From Hoeflea sp038900095 (lineage in GTDB: Bacteria; Pseudomonadota; Alphaproteobacteria; Rhizobiales; Rhizobiaceae), in assembly GCF_038900095.1 (NCBI RefSeq), contig NZ_JBBMQQ010000004.1:434001-498000 (forward strand): a stretch of DNA of 64,000 bases. The letters run 5' to 3'. Numbering within the stretch: the first letter of the stretch is position 1; each line of letters begins with the position of its first letter. Made by a program: the position numbers and the translations under genes. The notes beneath the pieces were generated by a model, which worked only from the letters and a program-made list of their open reading frames with translations, did no database searches and was not told the DNA's origin. Positions 9,239 to 17,514 of the stretch are shown in pieces.

Positions 9239-9721
9239 TTAACGCTTGGAGAACTGGAACGACCGGCGGGCCTTGGCCTTGCCGTATTTCTTACGTTCGA
9301 CAACGCGGCTGTCGCGGGTCAGGAAGCCACCCTTCTTGAGAACCGCGCGCAGGCCCGGCTCATAGTAGGTCAGCGCCTTGGAGATGCCGTGGCGAACAGC
9401 ACCGGCCTGGCCGGAGAGGCCGCCGCCGGTGACGGTGCAGACGACGTCGAACTGGCCCTGACGGTCAGCGGCGACAACCGGCTGCTGCACAACCATCTGC
9501 AGCACGGGACGTGCGAAGTAGGTCACGAAATCACGGCCGTTGACGGTGATCTTGCCGGTGCCGGGCTTGATCCAGACGCGGGCAATCGCGTTCTTGCGCT
9601 TGCCGGTTGCGTAGGAACGGCCCAGGTCGTCGACCTTGCGGACGTGAACCGGTGCGGCAGGTTCAGCTTCGGCAGCGTTGACCGATGCGCCGAGCTCCTC
9701 AAGCGAATTGAGTTCAGCCAT
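9239..9721 (-). CDS. rpsI: 30S ribosomal protein S9
   Basis: 160 residues. The N-terminal 35 residues are an acidic alphaproteobacterial extension. The conserved core starts at YATGKRKNAIARVWIKPGTG, and the basic tail ends SFQFSKR, the end that reaches toward the P-site tRNA. The gene is separated from rplM by two bases, and both are read from the promoter at 10336-10364. Confidence 0.98.
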   Translation of the reverse strand: MAELNSLEELGASVNAAEAEPAAPVHVRKVDDLGRSYATGKRKNAIARVWIKPGTGKITVNGRDFVTYFARPVLQMVVQQPVVAADRQGQFDVVCTVTGGGLSGQAGAVRHGISKALTYYEPGLRAVLKKGGFLTRDSRVVERKKYGKAKARRSFQFSKR

Positions 9722-9723
9722 TA

Positions 9724-10188
9724 TCAGGCGCTCCTTTTGTTCTTGGTGTTCAGCGAGGCGACGTCGAGGACGGTCGGCTGCTGGGCTTCATGCGGATGTT
9801 CCGCACCGGCGTAAACGCGCAGGTTCTTCATCTGGCGACGGCCGAGGGGCCCACGCGGAACCATGCGCTCGACAGCCTTTTCGATGATCCGCTCGGGAAA
9901 GCGACCTTCGAAAATCTGGCGCGCGGTGCGCTCCTTGATGCCGCCGGGATAACCGGTGTGCCAGTAGTACTTCTTGTCGGTGTACTTCTTGCCGGTCAGG
10001 ACCGCCTTTTCGGCATTGATGATCACGACATTGTCGCCATCGTCAACATGAGGGGTGTAGGTGGCTTTGTGCTTGCCGCGCAGGCGGTTGGCAACAACAG
10101 TGGCGAGACGGCCGACGACGAGATCTGTCGCGTCGATAATCACCCACTTCTTTTCCACCTCTGCAGGCTTCTGCGAGAAGGTTTTCAT
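9724..10188 (-). CDS. rplM: 50S ribosomal protein L13
   Basis: 154 residues of normal length. Conserved segments are WVIIDATDLVVGRLA, LRGKHKATYTPHVDDGD, YYWHTGYPGGIKERTA and VERMVPRGPLGRRQM. It is the first gene of the two-gene rplM-rpsI operon, whose upstream promoter is visible about 150 bases away. Confidence 0.98.
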   Translation of the reverse strand: MKTFSQKPAEVEKKWVIIDATDLVVGRLATVVANRLRGKHKATYTPHVDDGDNVVIINAEKAVLTGKKYTDKKYYWHTGYPGGIKERTARQIFEGRFPERIIEKAVERMVPRGPLGRRQMKNLRVYAGAEHPHEAQQPTVLDVASLNTKNKRSA

Positions 10189-10335
10189 TTAAGTTCTCTC
10201 TTCATTCAGGATCCGGAACCGATCAGATCAGCCGCCGGACGTTTCTTGTTGCTTGTGTTGTTTCGGAAGAATGCCGGAAGGCCTTCATCCACACCAACTT
10301 TGCGCCGGTGCCCGTAAAGGTGCCAACGCTGCGTG

Positions 10336-10364
10336 CTTATAGGCGAGCCACATATGAGCGTCAA
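10336..10364 (-). promoter_or_regulatory. Sigma-70 promoter of rplM-rpsI
   Basis: Read on the minus strand: TTGACG, a 17-base spacer, then TATAAG. It matches the consensus -35 (five of six) and -10 (five of six) with optimal spacing and points into rplM, leaving a leader of about 140 bases. Further upstream, GGTAT-AATA-ATACC at 10423-10436 is a small inverted repeat of unknown role. Confidence 0.75.
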
Positions 10365-10459
10365 GCAGACGGTTTCGACGCAAAGCAAAAATAGGTTTTC
10401 AAAAACAATCAGTTACGTGTGAGGTATAATAATACCGTACAAATTTCAGCTGGTATGGC

Positions 10460-10897
10460 TCAGTTTCGCGGTGGAATCGAGTATGTGGCCGTCGCATGCG
10501 CCACCAGTTCCCCGCCGGAATCGCGGATGCCAATGTCGGTGACCACCAGACGCTTGCCCAGTTTCAGGATCATCGCGGTGGCGTCCAGCGGGCCGGGTTC
10601 GGGCTTCATCAGGAAGTTGATGTTGAGATTGGTGGTGACCGCCAGCGCCACTTTGCCGATATGGGCCAGGATCACCGCGTAAGCTGCAAGGTCGGCAAGC
10701 ATGAACAGGGTAGGGCCGCTCACCGTTCCGCCGGGACGCAGGTGCTTGTCGTCGGCATGGAGCCGAACACGCGTGGTTCCGGCAGATACCGATTCCACCG
10801 AGATATTGTCCCCGTTCGTCCTGATCTGCGGAAAGACCTCGTCGAGATAGGCCGAAACTTCAGGGGCGGACATCACGGGCGTTACCGGTGCGGGCAT
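10460..10897 (-). CDS. PaaI-like hotdog-fold thioesterase
   Basis: 145 residues with the hotdog-fold pattern: HLRPGGTVSGPTLFMLADLAAYAVI at the central helix, TTNLNINFLMKPEPG, then VTDIGIRDSGGELVAHATATYSIP. The family usually hydrolyses acyl-CoA thioesters such as phenylacetyl-CoA derivatives, and the actual substrate is unknown. It lies upstream of rplM on the same strand but is separated from it by the rplM promoter. The divergent neighbour at 11121 is an enoyl-CoA hydratase, which hints at fatty or aromatic acyl-CoA metabolism. Confidence 0.8.
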   Translation of the reverse strand: MPAPVTPVMSAPEVSAYLDEVFPQIRTNGDNISVESVSAGTTRVRLHADDKHLRPGGTVSGPTLFMLADLAAYAVILAHIGKVALAVTTNLNINFLMKPEPGPLDATAMILKLGKRLVVTDIGIRDSGGELVAHATATYSIPPRN

Positions 10898-11120
10898 GGG
10901 CGGGTTCCTGTGCGGGAAAGGGAAAGGTGTTGGTGGGCAAGCAATCCTGGCTGGTATCCAGCGACAGCTGTTGTCATGTTGTTGTTTCGCACGCTCCCGC
11001 CAGATTCTCTCTGGCAGGCACCGTTGCGGAAATCGAGGGTGTGGTCAACGCCGTCGTGGGGTTTCCGCAGCCTGCTGGCCGCGTTAAATTGCCGGCAAAT
11101 AGTGAAAAGGGTCCCGACAC

Positions 11121-11945
11121 ATGAACGTCATCGAGTTGAAACAGGATGCACCCGCCGGCCTGATCAAGGTCGAAAGACACGGCAATGTGCTCAGGCTGGA
11201 GATGAACAATCCGCCGGCCAATGCCCTGTCGATAGCCATGATGGAAGCCCTCAAGGCCGAACTGGATACCGCGCGTGAGGACGCCTCCGTTCGCGTGGTG
11301 ATCATCGCCTCTGCGACGCCGGGAAAACTGTTTTCCGCCGGCCACGACCTCAAGGAACTGACGGTCCATCGCGCCGACGAGGATCGGGGCAGGGCGTTCT
11401 TCGCCCGCACCATGAAGCTCTGCGCTGAACTGATGCAGACCATTGTGCATCTGCCGGTGCCGGTGATCGCAGAGGTTGACGGCCTTGCCACCGCCGCCGG
11501 ATGCCAGCTTGTCGCCTCCTGCGATCTGGCAATGTGCACCGACACCTCGACCTTCTGCACCCCGGGCGTCAATATCGGGCTGTTCTGCTCGACACCGATG
11601 GTGGCGCTCAGCCGCAATGTGCACCGCAAGCAGGCGATGGAAATGCTGCTGACCGGCGAGACCATCGACGCTTCGACCGCCCGTGAATTCGGGCTGATCA
11701 ACCGGATCATGCCGCGCCAGTACCTCAATCAGGTGGTGATGAAATACGCCGAGGTCATTGCGTCCAAGTCGCCTTTGACCGTGAAGATCGGCAAGGAGGC
11801 GTTCTATCGTCAGGCCGAGATGTCGCTTGAGGACGCCTATGAATACACCGCCGGCGTGATGGTGGAAAACATGATGGCCCGCGATGCCCAGGAAGGCATC
11901 GGCGCCTTCATCGCCAAGCGCAAGCCGGAATGGACTGGGGAGTAG
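11121..11945 (+). CDS. Enoyl-CoA hydratase/isomerase family protein
   Basis: 274 residues of the crotonase superfamily. The first oxyanion-hole segment is KLFSAGHDLKEL and the second is DGLATAAGCQLVASCDLAM. The acidic catalytic positions of classical hydratases (Glu/Glu) are not clearly conserved (VNIGLFCSTP), so the exact reaction is uncertain. It resembles the ECHDC3-like subgroup. A single gene, divergent from the PaaI-like thioesterase. Confidence 0.85.
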   Translation: MNVIELKQDAPAGLIKVERHGNVLRLEMNNPPANALSIAMMEALKAELDTAREDASVRVVIIASATPGKLFSAGHDLKELTVHRADEDRGRAFFARTMKLCAELMQTIVHLPVPVIAEVDGLATAAGCQLVASCDLAMCTDTSTFCTPGVNIGLFCSTPMVALSRNVHRKQAMEMLLTGETIDASTAREFGLINRIMPRQYLNQVVMKYAEVIASKSPLTVKIGKEAFYRQAEMSLEDAYEYTAGVMVENMMARDAQEGIGAFIAKRKPEWTGE

Positions 11946-12082
11946 ATCGACCCCGAACTGCCGCAATTCAGCCACCTGTCCGGTCGTTGACGCAACCAAT
12001 AAAACGCTCTATGTTCGCCTTATGTTCCGTATTGGATCGATGTTGCCAGTGGCGTGAGAAATGGTGACTGGAGGGAGTTCAG

Positions 12083-12517
12083 ATGACATTGCAGCCCCGT
12101 ATCAGCATGATTACGCTCGGTGTTGCCGATGTCGCTGTATCGACAGCATTCTACCAGAAACTCGGGTTCAAGCGCTCTTCGGCGTCCAATGACAATGTGA
12201 CCTTCTTCCACATGAGGGGCACCGTGCTTGGTCTGTTCGGGCGCGATGCACTGGCGGCCGACGCAGGTCTTGAGCCCACCAGGCCTCAAGCTTTCGAAGG
12301 CACGGCGCTGGCGCACAATCTCGCTTCACGCGATGAGGTCGACAAGGCATGGGCCTTTGCGGTCAAATGTGGCGCCAAGCCGGTGAAGAAACCGCACGAG
12401 GTGTTCTGGGGCGGGTATTCGGGCTATTTCGCCGACCCCGACGGTCACCTGTGGGAACTGGCGCACAATCCGTTCATGGACCTGGATGAAGACGGCCACA
12501 TGACCTTGCCGGAATAG
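12083..12517 (+). CDS. VOC (glyoxalase/bleomycin-resistance fold) family protein
   Basis: 144 residues preceded by a strong GGAGGGAG site. It shows the paired beta-alpha-beta-beta-beta modules of VOC proteins: LGVADVAVSTAFYQKLGFK at the N-terminus and FWGGYSGYFADPDGHLWELAHNP at the C-terminus. The metal-ligand glutamate of the second module (WELA) is present. The substrate cannot be predicted. It appears to be a single-gene unit. Confidence 0.85.
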   Translation: MTLQPRISMITLGVADVAVSTAFYQKLGFKRSSASNDNVTFFHMRGTVLGLFGRDALAADAGLEPTRPQAFEGTALAHNLASRDEVDKAWAFAVKCGAKPVKKPHEVFWGGYSGYFADPDGHLWELAHNPFMDLDEDGHMTLPE

Positions 12518-12592
12518 GGGGCAGGGCGCGGCCCCCGGGTTTCAGGCGAAATCAGGTTTCGTCCGCAACTCTGAGGATTCGCCAGCTGGCTG

Positions 12593-12964
12593 CTATTTCA
12601 GGCGCAACAGCGGGCGGAAGTTGAGCAGGCCGTCCTCGTCATCGCCGGCATGGGGATCACAGCGGATCACCCGGCATGAATTGGTGTCGCGTGCGGGCAC
12701 CCTGGCCCAGACCCCGACTGACGGGCTTTCGCACAGAAGCGACGAGCTGACGTACCGGTCATAGATCGGCAATCCCCGCTTCGAGGTGTATCTCAGGATC
12801 GCCGCGCCCTCGCGTATCAGCGTCCCGCGGATGGTGCTGCAATCGTTTTTCATGGTTTCGATGCGGCTGATTGCATTTGCCGGACCGGTGGTCGCGGCCA
12901 GTGCCGCCGCAAAAACCACTGCTGCCGGCAACACCATCCGGATGGGCTTGAATGTCTCTGTCAT
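12593..12964 (-). CDS. Hypothetical secreted protein
   Basis: 123 residues from the ATG at 12964, selected for the AGGGAG site upstream. A signal peptide is clear (hydrophobic to about residue 29, cleavage after GPANA). The mature part has four cysteines (NDCSTIRG, LLCESP, NSCRVIRCDP), suggesting two disulfides in the periplasm. I do not recognise the family. It resembles small exported rhizobial proteins of unknown function. Confidence 0.7.
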   Translation of the reverse strand: MTETFKPIRMVLPAAVVFAAALAATTGPANAISRIETMKNDCSTIRGTLIREGAAILRYTSKRGLPIYDRYVSSSLLCESPSVGVWARVPARDTNSCRVIRCDPHAGDDEDGLLNFRPLLRLK

Positions 12965-13101
12965 GGGAGCTCCCTGGGTCCATTGGCATCGAGAATACAG
13001 ACAATTGTGGCGCAGATCAGGAGGAAGACAAGATCTTTGGCGCTTGACGTCACCCCCGGCCATTGCCACATCTGGGAGATTATTGTTCCGGAAGTCCGCC
13101 A

Positions 13102-13641
13102 ATGAACCACGACAATTACGACAACGCCTACATTTCCGGCATCCTGCAGTCGGTCAAGACCATCGCCGTGGTCGGTGCGTCGGCCAATGAGGTTCGTCCG
13201 TCCTTCTTCGTGATGAGATACCTGCTCGGCAAGGGCTACGATGTCATTCCGGTCAATCCCGGGCAGGCGGGCAAGCCCATTCTCGGGCAGATGACCTATG
13301 CGCGGCTTGCCGACATTCCCGTCGCCATCGACATGGTCGACATCTTTCGCGCCTCGGACGCGGTGCCCGGCATTGTCGAGGAAGCACTGGCGCTCGATCC
13401 TTTGCCCAAGGTCATCTGGATGCAGCTGACTGTTCGCCATGACGAAGCCGCCGCCCGCGCCGAAGCCGCCGGCATCAAGGTGGTGATGAACCGCTGCCCG
13501 AAGATCGAATATGCCCGCCTGTCCGGCGAAATCGGCTGGAACGGTGTCAACTCGGGTGTTTTGTCATCGCGCAAACCGGTAATGCGCACGGGGTTTCAAA
13601 GCTACGGCCTCAGGACTGAGCCGGAGGACGGGAAGTCCTGA
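13102..13641 (+). CDS. CoA-binding domain protein (YccU-like)
   Basis: 179 residues. The start MNHDNYD at 13102 has GGAAG upstream. The CoA_binding_2 Rossmann fold is seen as VKTIAVVGASANEVRPSFFVMRYLLGKGYDVIPVNPG and later AIDMVDIFRASDAVPGIVEEAL. The protein is a stand-alone relative of succinyl-CoA synthetase alpha-type CoA-binding domains. The function of the short forms is not settled. In many rhizobia this gene lies near the sulfhydrylase gene metZ, as here (14827). Confidence 0.85.
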   Translation: MNHDNYDNAYISGILQSVKTIAVVGASANEVRPSFFVMRYLLGKGYDVIPVNPGQAGKPILGQMTYARLADIPVAIDMVDIFRASDAVPGIVEEALALDPLPKVIWMQLTVRHDEAAARAEAAGIKVVMNRCPKIEYARLSGEIGWNGVNSGVLSSRKPVMRTGFQSYGLRTEPEDGKS

Positions 13642-13669
13642 CACGGTCGGCTCTCCCTGGGTCGCTGAA

Positions 13670-14014
13670 ATGATGATATTTGAAATTGTCGCATTGGGCT
13701 TGCCGTTGATTGCGGTGATCTTGAGTTTTTATGCCCAAAGCAGAGTGTCCGTATTCATGCTCAGGTGGTGTGGCGGCTATTTCCTCGTTTCCATGTCCAT
13801 ATCCTTGTTCTTGGATTTTGATTGCGAATTCAGCGACTTCGCTTTCCAAAGATGCCGTTTCACACCGGATGTCATCGCTGATGTCCTGACGGTTCCCCAT
13901 CTTATCAATCTGATGTTGCTGGTGAGTGCAGGGCCGGTTCTGGTGTTGGTGGCGCTTGGCTTTGAACTGCACAAGCGCTCTGCCAGAAGCCATGCAGGCA
14001 ACCGGCAACGCTGA
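13670..14014 (+). CDS. Hypothetical small membrane protein
   Basis: 114 residues with three hydrophobic segments (about 2-20, 28-47, 76-100) and a basic C-terminus. Its codons use more A/T at third positions than the neighbours, so it may be weakly conserved or recently acquired. No family is recognised. It follows the CoA-binding gene by 28 bases and may be co-transcribed with it. Confidence 0.55.
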   Translation: MMIFEIVALGLPLIAVILSFYAQSRVSVFMLRWCGGYFLVSMSISLFLDFDCEFSDFAFQRCRFTPDVIADVLTVPHLINLMLLVSAGPVLVLVALGFELHKRSARSHAGNRQR

Positions 14015-14143
14015 CGATTTGTATGGCGTCGCGCGATAAGCTTTGACACAGTTTCGTTTCATTGCTTTGCAGGATGTCTGTTTTAGGCTTGCTGCCGTCG
14101 CAAGTGACGGGAAGGCAGGCCGGGGTTTGGGGTTGCCGTCATC

Positions 14144-14599
14144 ATGCGTTTCATTGGATTTATCCGTACCACCGCGTTTCTCGTGGCCCTGTGCGTGTCA
14201 CTGGCAACAACAGCTGTCAGCATGGGGATCTGGGCGGTTTCACTCACGGCGCAGGTGACCACGATGACGGCCAGCGCTGCCGCAGCCGCCATTGCCAATC
14301 GAAAGGCCATCGCCGCAGCCGTGCTCAGAACCAAGGCCAAGGCCAGGTTGCGCCGGGCCCTTGTGGTTCTTCCTGTCGCCGGCATAGCCGCGGCCATTGC
14401 CTTCGAACGCCAGGATTACCTCGAATGGAAGCAAGACAATCCGGACGGCGATCTCGAAGCCTATGGCTGCGAGGTGAGCGCGGTATCTGCCGAAGTTGTC
14501 GATGATGTGCTGCAGGATCTGCCGGATCAGGTCCGCCCATCGCGCGACTGGTTGTTGTCGCAATTGCCTGATTGCGCTGCTGCGGACGCATCGCTTTAG
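14144..14599 (+). CDS. Hypothetical membrane protein, alanine-rich
   Basis: 151 residues. One membrane segment is at about 8-32 (TTAFLVALCVSLATTAVSM) and a second at about 78-92 (ALVVLPVAGIAAAIAF). A basic, alanine-rich linker lies between them, and an acidic soluble tail with two cysteines follows. The ribosome-binding site is poor. No family is recognised. Confidence 0.5.
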   Translation: MRFIGFIRTTAFLVALCVSLATTAVSMGIWAVSLTAQVTTMTASAAAAAIANRKAIAAAVLRTKAKARLRRALVVLPVAGIAAAIAFERQDYLEWKQDNPDGDLEAYGCEVSAVSAEVVDDVLQDLPDQVRPSRDWLLSQLPDCAAADASL

Positions 14600-14826
14600 G
14601 GCACGAGCGCCGGGCTTCCGGGACACCAATGGTGCGCACCATGCATCGCCGGGCACTCAGACTGTCCCCTTGGCGCAATTCGCAGAAAAGTATTCCGGTC
14701 ATGGCCCCTGGATTGCGCCATATCCAACGCTTGCCCCGGATCTTGCGCAAAATTCTTCTTTGACCGTGACGCGGACATGCGGGATAACCACCTCGACGCC
14801 AATTCAGGGCACAAGGGGAGAGGTCC

Positions 14827-16110
14827 ATGTCGAACAATCAACCAGGTTTTGATACGCTTGCCATTCATGCGGGGGCCCAGCCGGACCCGGCAACGGGCGC
14901 GCGCACCACGCCGATCTACCAGACCACCGCGTTCGTCTTTGATGACGCCGATCATGCCGCAGCGCTGTTCGGGCTGAAAGCCTTCGGCAACATCTACACC
15001 CGCATCATGAACCCGACCCAGGCCGTGCTCGAAGAGCGGGTTGCAGCGCTCGAAGGCGGCACCGCCGCGCTCGCCGTTGCCTCCGGCCACGCCGCACAGC
15101 TGATCGTGTTCCACACCATCATGAGCCCGGGCGACAACTTTGTCGCCGCCAACCAGCTCTATGGCGGTTCGATCAACCAGTTCGGCAAATCCTTCAAGTC
15201 GTTTGACTGGCACGTTCGCTGGGCAAATCCGGCGGATATGGCCAGCATTGAAAGCCAGATCGACGAGCGCACCAAGGCGATTTACGTTGAAAGCCTGGCC
15301 AACCCCGGCGGCACTTTCGTCGACATCAATGCGATCGCCGAAGTGGCGCACAAGCACGGATTGCCGCTGATCGTCGACAACACCATGGCCACGCCCTACC
15401 TGATCAAGCCGATCGACCATGGCGCCGACATCGTTCTGCATTCGCTGACCAAGTTCATCGGTGGTCACGGCAATTCCATGGGCGGGATCATTGTCGATGG
15501 CGGATCCTTTGACTGGTCGAAATCGGGCAAGTATCCGATCCTGTCGGAGCCGCGGTCGGAATATGGCAACATCGTTCTGCACGAAACCTTCGGCAACTTC
15601 GCCTTTGCCATTGCCTGCCGGGTGATCGGCCTGCGCGACCTCGGTGCGGCGATCTCGCCGTTCAACGCCTTCATGATCCTGACCGGCGCCGAAACCCTGC
15701 CGCTGCGCATGCAGCGCCATTGCGACAACGCCCAGGCTGTTGCCGAATGGCTCAGCAAGCACGACAAGGTGTCTTGGGTGCACTATGCAGGCCTGCCGGA
15801 TCACGAGAACCACGCCCTGCAGCAGCGTTACGCGCCCAAGGGCGCAGGCGCGGTCTTCACCTTCGGCCTCAAGGGCGGCTATGAATCCGGCGTCAAGTTT
15901 GTCGAAGGCCTGGAGATGTTCTCGCACCTGGCCAATATCGGCGACACCCGCTCGCTGGTCATCCACCCGGCTTCGACCACCCACGCCCAGCTGACAGCTG
16001 AGCAGCAGACCGCAGCCGGCGCTGGACCGGACGTGGTGCGGCTGTCGATCGGCATCGAAGACGTCAAGGACATCATCGCCGATCTCGATCAGGCACTCGC
16101 CAAGGCCTGA
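14827..16110 (+). CDS. metZ: O-acetyl/O-succinylhomoserine sulfhydrylase (PLP-dependent)
   Basis: 427 residues preceded by AGGGGAGAGG. A Cys/Met-metabolism PLP enzyme that forms homocysteine from sulfide and an activated homoserine. The PLP lysine is in HSLTKFIGGHG (about residue 208), with DNTMATPYL at about 181 and YTRIMNPTQAVLEERVA at about 58. The 427-residue length and this motif set resemble O-acetylhomoserine sulfhydrylases (MetY type). Rhizobial orthologues at this locus are usually called metZ, so the acyl preference is not certain. I looked for a SAM-II riboswitch in the 227-base leader and found none that is complete. Confidence 0.9.
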   Translation: MSNNQPGFDTLAIHAGAQPDPATGARTTPIYQTTAFVFDDADHAAALFGLKAFGNIYTRIMNPTQAVLEERVAALEGGTAALAVASGHAAQLIVFHTIMSPGDNFVAANQLYGGSINQFGKSFKSFDWHVRWANPADMASIESQIDERTKAIYVESLANPGGTFVDINAIAEVAHKHGLPLIVDNTMATPYLIKPIDHGADIVLHSLTKFIGGHGNSMGGIIVDGGSFDWSKSGKYPILSEPRSEYGNIVLHETFGNFAFAIACRVIGLRDLGAAISPFNAFMILTGAETLPLRMQRHCDNAQAVAEWLSKHDKVSWVHYAGLPDHENHALQQRYAPKGAGAVFTFGLKGGYESGVKFVEGLEMFSHLANIGDTRSLVIHPASTTHAQLTAEQQTAAGAGPDVVRLSIGIEDVKDIIADLDQALAKA

Positions 16111-16134
16111 GGCCTCGATAGCAGCATTGAAATC

Positions 16135-16163
16135 AACGGCCCGGCCGAAACAGCCGGGCCGTT
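16135..16163 (+). terminator. Terminator hairpin downstream of metZ
   Basis: An 11-bp perfect stem, AACGGCCCGGC/GCCGGGCCGTT, with a 7-base loop lies 25 bases after the metZ stop. The T-tract is short, so termination may be partial or Rho-assisted. Confidence 0.6.
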
Positions 16164-16232
16164 TGATCTGTAACAAGGCAATTGCCCGTCAATGGAGCTA
16201 GACTTCACCTGAACTTGAATGGTGGAGGCCCC

Positions 16233-16529
16233 ATGTCCCATATCACTCTGAAATCCCTGATACTTGCAGCGGCCACAGGTTTGGCGATGATGCCATTTGC
16301 CCACGCCCAGTCGGCCAATCCTGCCTGGCTCGATCAGCTGTCGGAACAGCTCGCCACCGAGAAGGCCTGTGCAGTCGACTATTTTCTCAACATCAAGGAA
16401 GGCAAACTGGCCGGGCGGCTGACATTTGAAGCCCGCGCCCAATGTGCCGATGGACGCCAGTTTGACGCTTCGCTGACCGAACAGGCGGACACGTTCACTA
16501 TCAGCGAATGTGACACTCAGGTCTGTTGA
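16233..16529 (+). CDS. Hypothetical secreted protein
   Basis: 98 residues with GGAGG upstream of the ATG at 16233. The signal peptide ends near residue 25 (MMPFAHAQ). The mature part contains three cysteines, including one in the last residue position, and an amphipathic region (PAWLDQLSEQLATEKACAVD). No family is recognised. It is expected in the periplasm. Confidence 0.7.
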   Translation: MSHITLKSLILAAATGLAMMPFAHAQSANPAWLDQLSEQLATEKACAVDYFLNIKEGKLAGRLTFEARAQCADGRQFDASLTEQADTFTISECDTQVC

Positions 16530-16539
16530 ATACGCTGGC

Positions 16540-17028
16540 TCAACCCTCGTGTGAGCCTTGCATGTCTGCTGAGAGCCACGCCATCCGGTCGCCGAACCAC
16601 AGTTTGAACACCGATGACAACATGGCGCCGGCGAAAGCTGCCCAGGGGTCGAGCACCCAGAGGCCGTAGGCAAGCGGGATGACCGAAACGCCCGACAGCA
16701 CGCTCAGGATCATGGCCGCTTTCGCATGCTGCGCGGGGATCGGGGTGGCCTTGCGAGCAAGCCAGTAGCGTTCACCCAGAACAACCTGCGACGCCCAGTT
16801 GCCCAGTCCGGCCGGTGGCGGAAAGGCGCGCGGATTGACCAGCGTCCACACAATCACCAGACCGATGGGGACAAGACACCACCAGCCGATCCAGACGCGG
16901 CTCCACACGGCAAGCGCGAACAGCACCAGGATTGGCACCCGCGTCCAGAAACTCCACGGATTCGCATGGCGCGCCCAGGTGGCGTCGTCCATCATCATCG
17001 AGCTTTCAATTGCTTTGTCTATTCGCAT
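16540..17028 (-). CDS. Membrane protein, probably DUF6653
   Basis: 162 residues from the ATG at 17028, which has AGGA 7 bases upstream. A motif-rich start (DDATWARHANPWSFWTRVP) precedes four hydrophobic segments. I recall this pattern from the DUF6653 family, which has no known function. It is divergent from the cupin gene at 17097, with 68 bases between the starts. Confidence 0.7.
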   Translation of the reverse strand: MRIDKAIESSMMMDDATWARHANPWSFWTRVPILVLFALAVWSRVWIGWWCLVPIGLVIVWTLVNPRAFPPPAGLGNWASQVVLGERYWLARKATPIPAQHAKAAMILSVLSGVSVIPLAYGLWVLDPWAAFAGAMLSSVFKLWFGDRMAWLSADMQGSHEG

Positions 17029-17096
17029 TGGTGCATCCTGCCTCAATTCTTGCATGGACGGCGGCTTCCGGTTCAATTCATTTTAGGTGCGTTATC

Positions 17097-17441
17097 ATGA
17101 CCAAGGCAAACCTCATCCCGGTCACTCCGTCTGTCGAGCCGGAAATCTCGAGACCGGAACCGGAGAAGGTGATTTCAGGCGATCCGGTTCATACCACCTG
17201 GAACCTTGAGGAACGCGACGGCCTCTACTGCGGTATCTGGCAATCGACGCCCGGCACATGGCGGATCTCCTACGACGAATGGGAATATTGCCGCATTTTG
17301 CAAGGCGTTTCGGTGATTTCCGAGGATGGCGGCGAAACCGTTACCGTCAAAACCGGCGACAGCTTCATCCTCAGGCCCGGCTTCAAGGGAAGTTGGGAAG
17401 TGATTGAAACGACTCGCAAAGATTACGTTATAAAAAACTAA
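17097..17441 (+). CDS. Cupin domain protein (DUF861/EutQ-like)
   Basis: 114 residues forming one cupin barrel. The DUF861 signature is present (GIWQSTPGTWRISYDEWEYCRILQG ... VKTGDSFILRPGFKGSWEVIET). The typical metal-binding histidines of cupin motif 1 are replaced by Glu/Tyr/Cys, as in many DUF861 proteins. Members are often annotated as transcriptional regulators or (S)-ureidoglycine aminohydrolase-like. No specific role can be assigned. Confidence 0.85.
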   Translation: MTKANLIPVTPSVEPEISRPEPEKVISGDPVHTTWNLEERDGLYCGIWQSTPGTWRISYDEWEYCRILQGVSVISEDGGETVTVKTGDSFILRPGFKGSWEVIETTRKDYVIKN

Positions 17442-17514
17442 TGTATTGCGTGCGAAAACGGCTTTAAGTTAGTAATCGCTAATGTTTATTGATGTCTGAG
17501 TATTACCGCAGCCT

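Noticed and set aside
14600..14826. SAM riboswitch expected before metZ
   Set aside because: I looked for SAM-I/SAM-II consensus blocks and found none.
14596..16176. 526-codon open frame antisense to metZ
   Set aside because: It mirrors the metZ reading frame and is explained by base composition.
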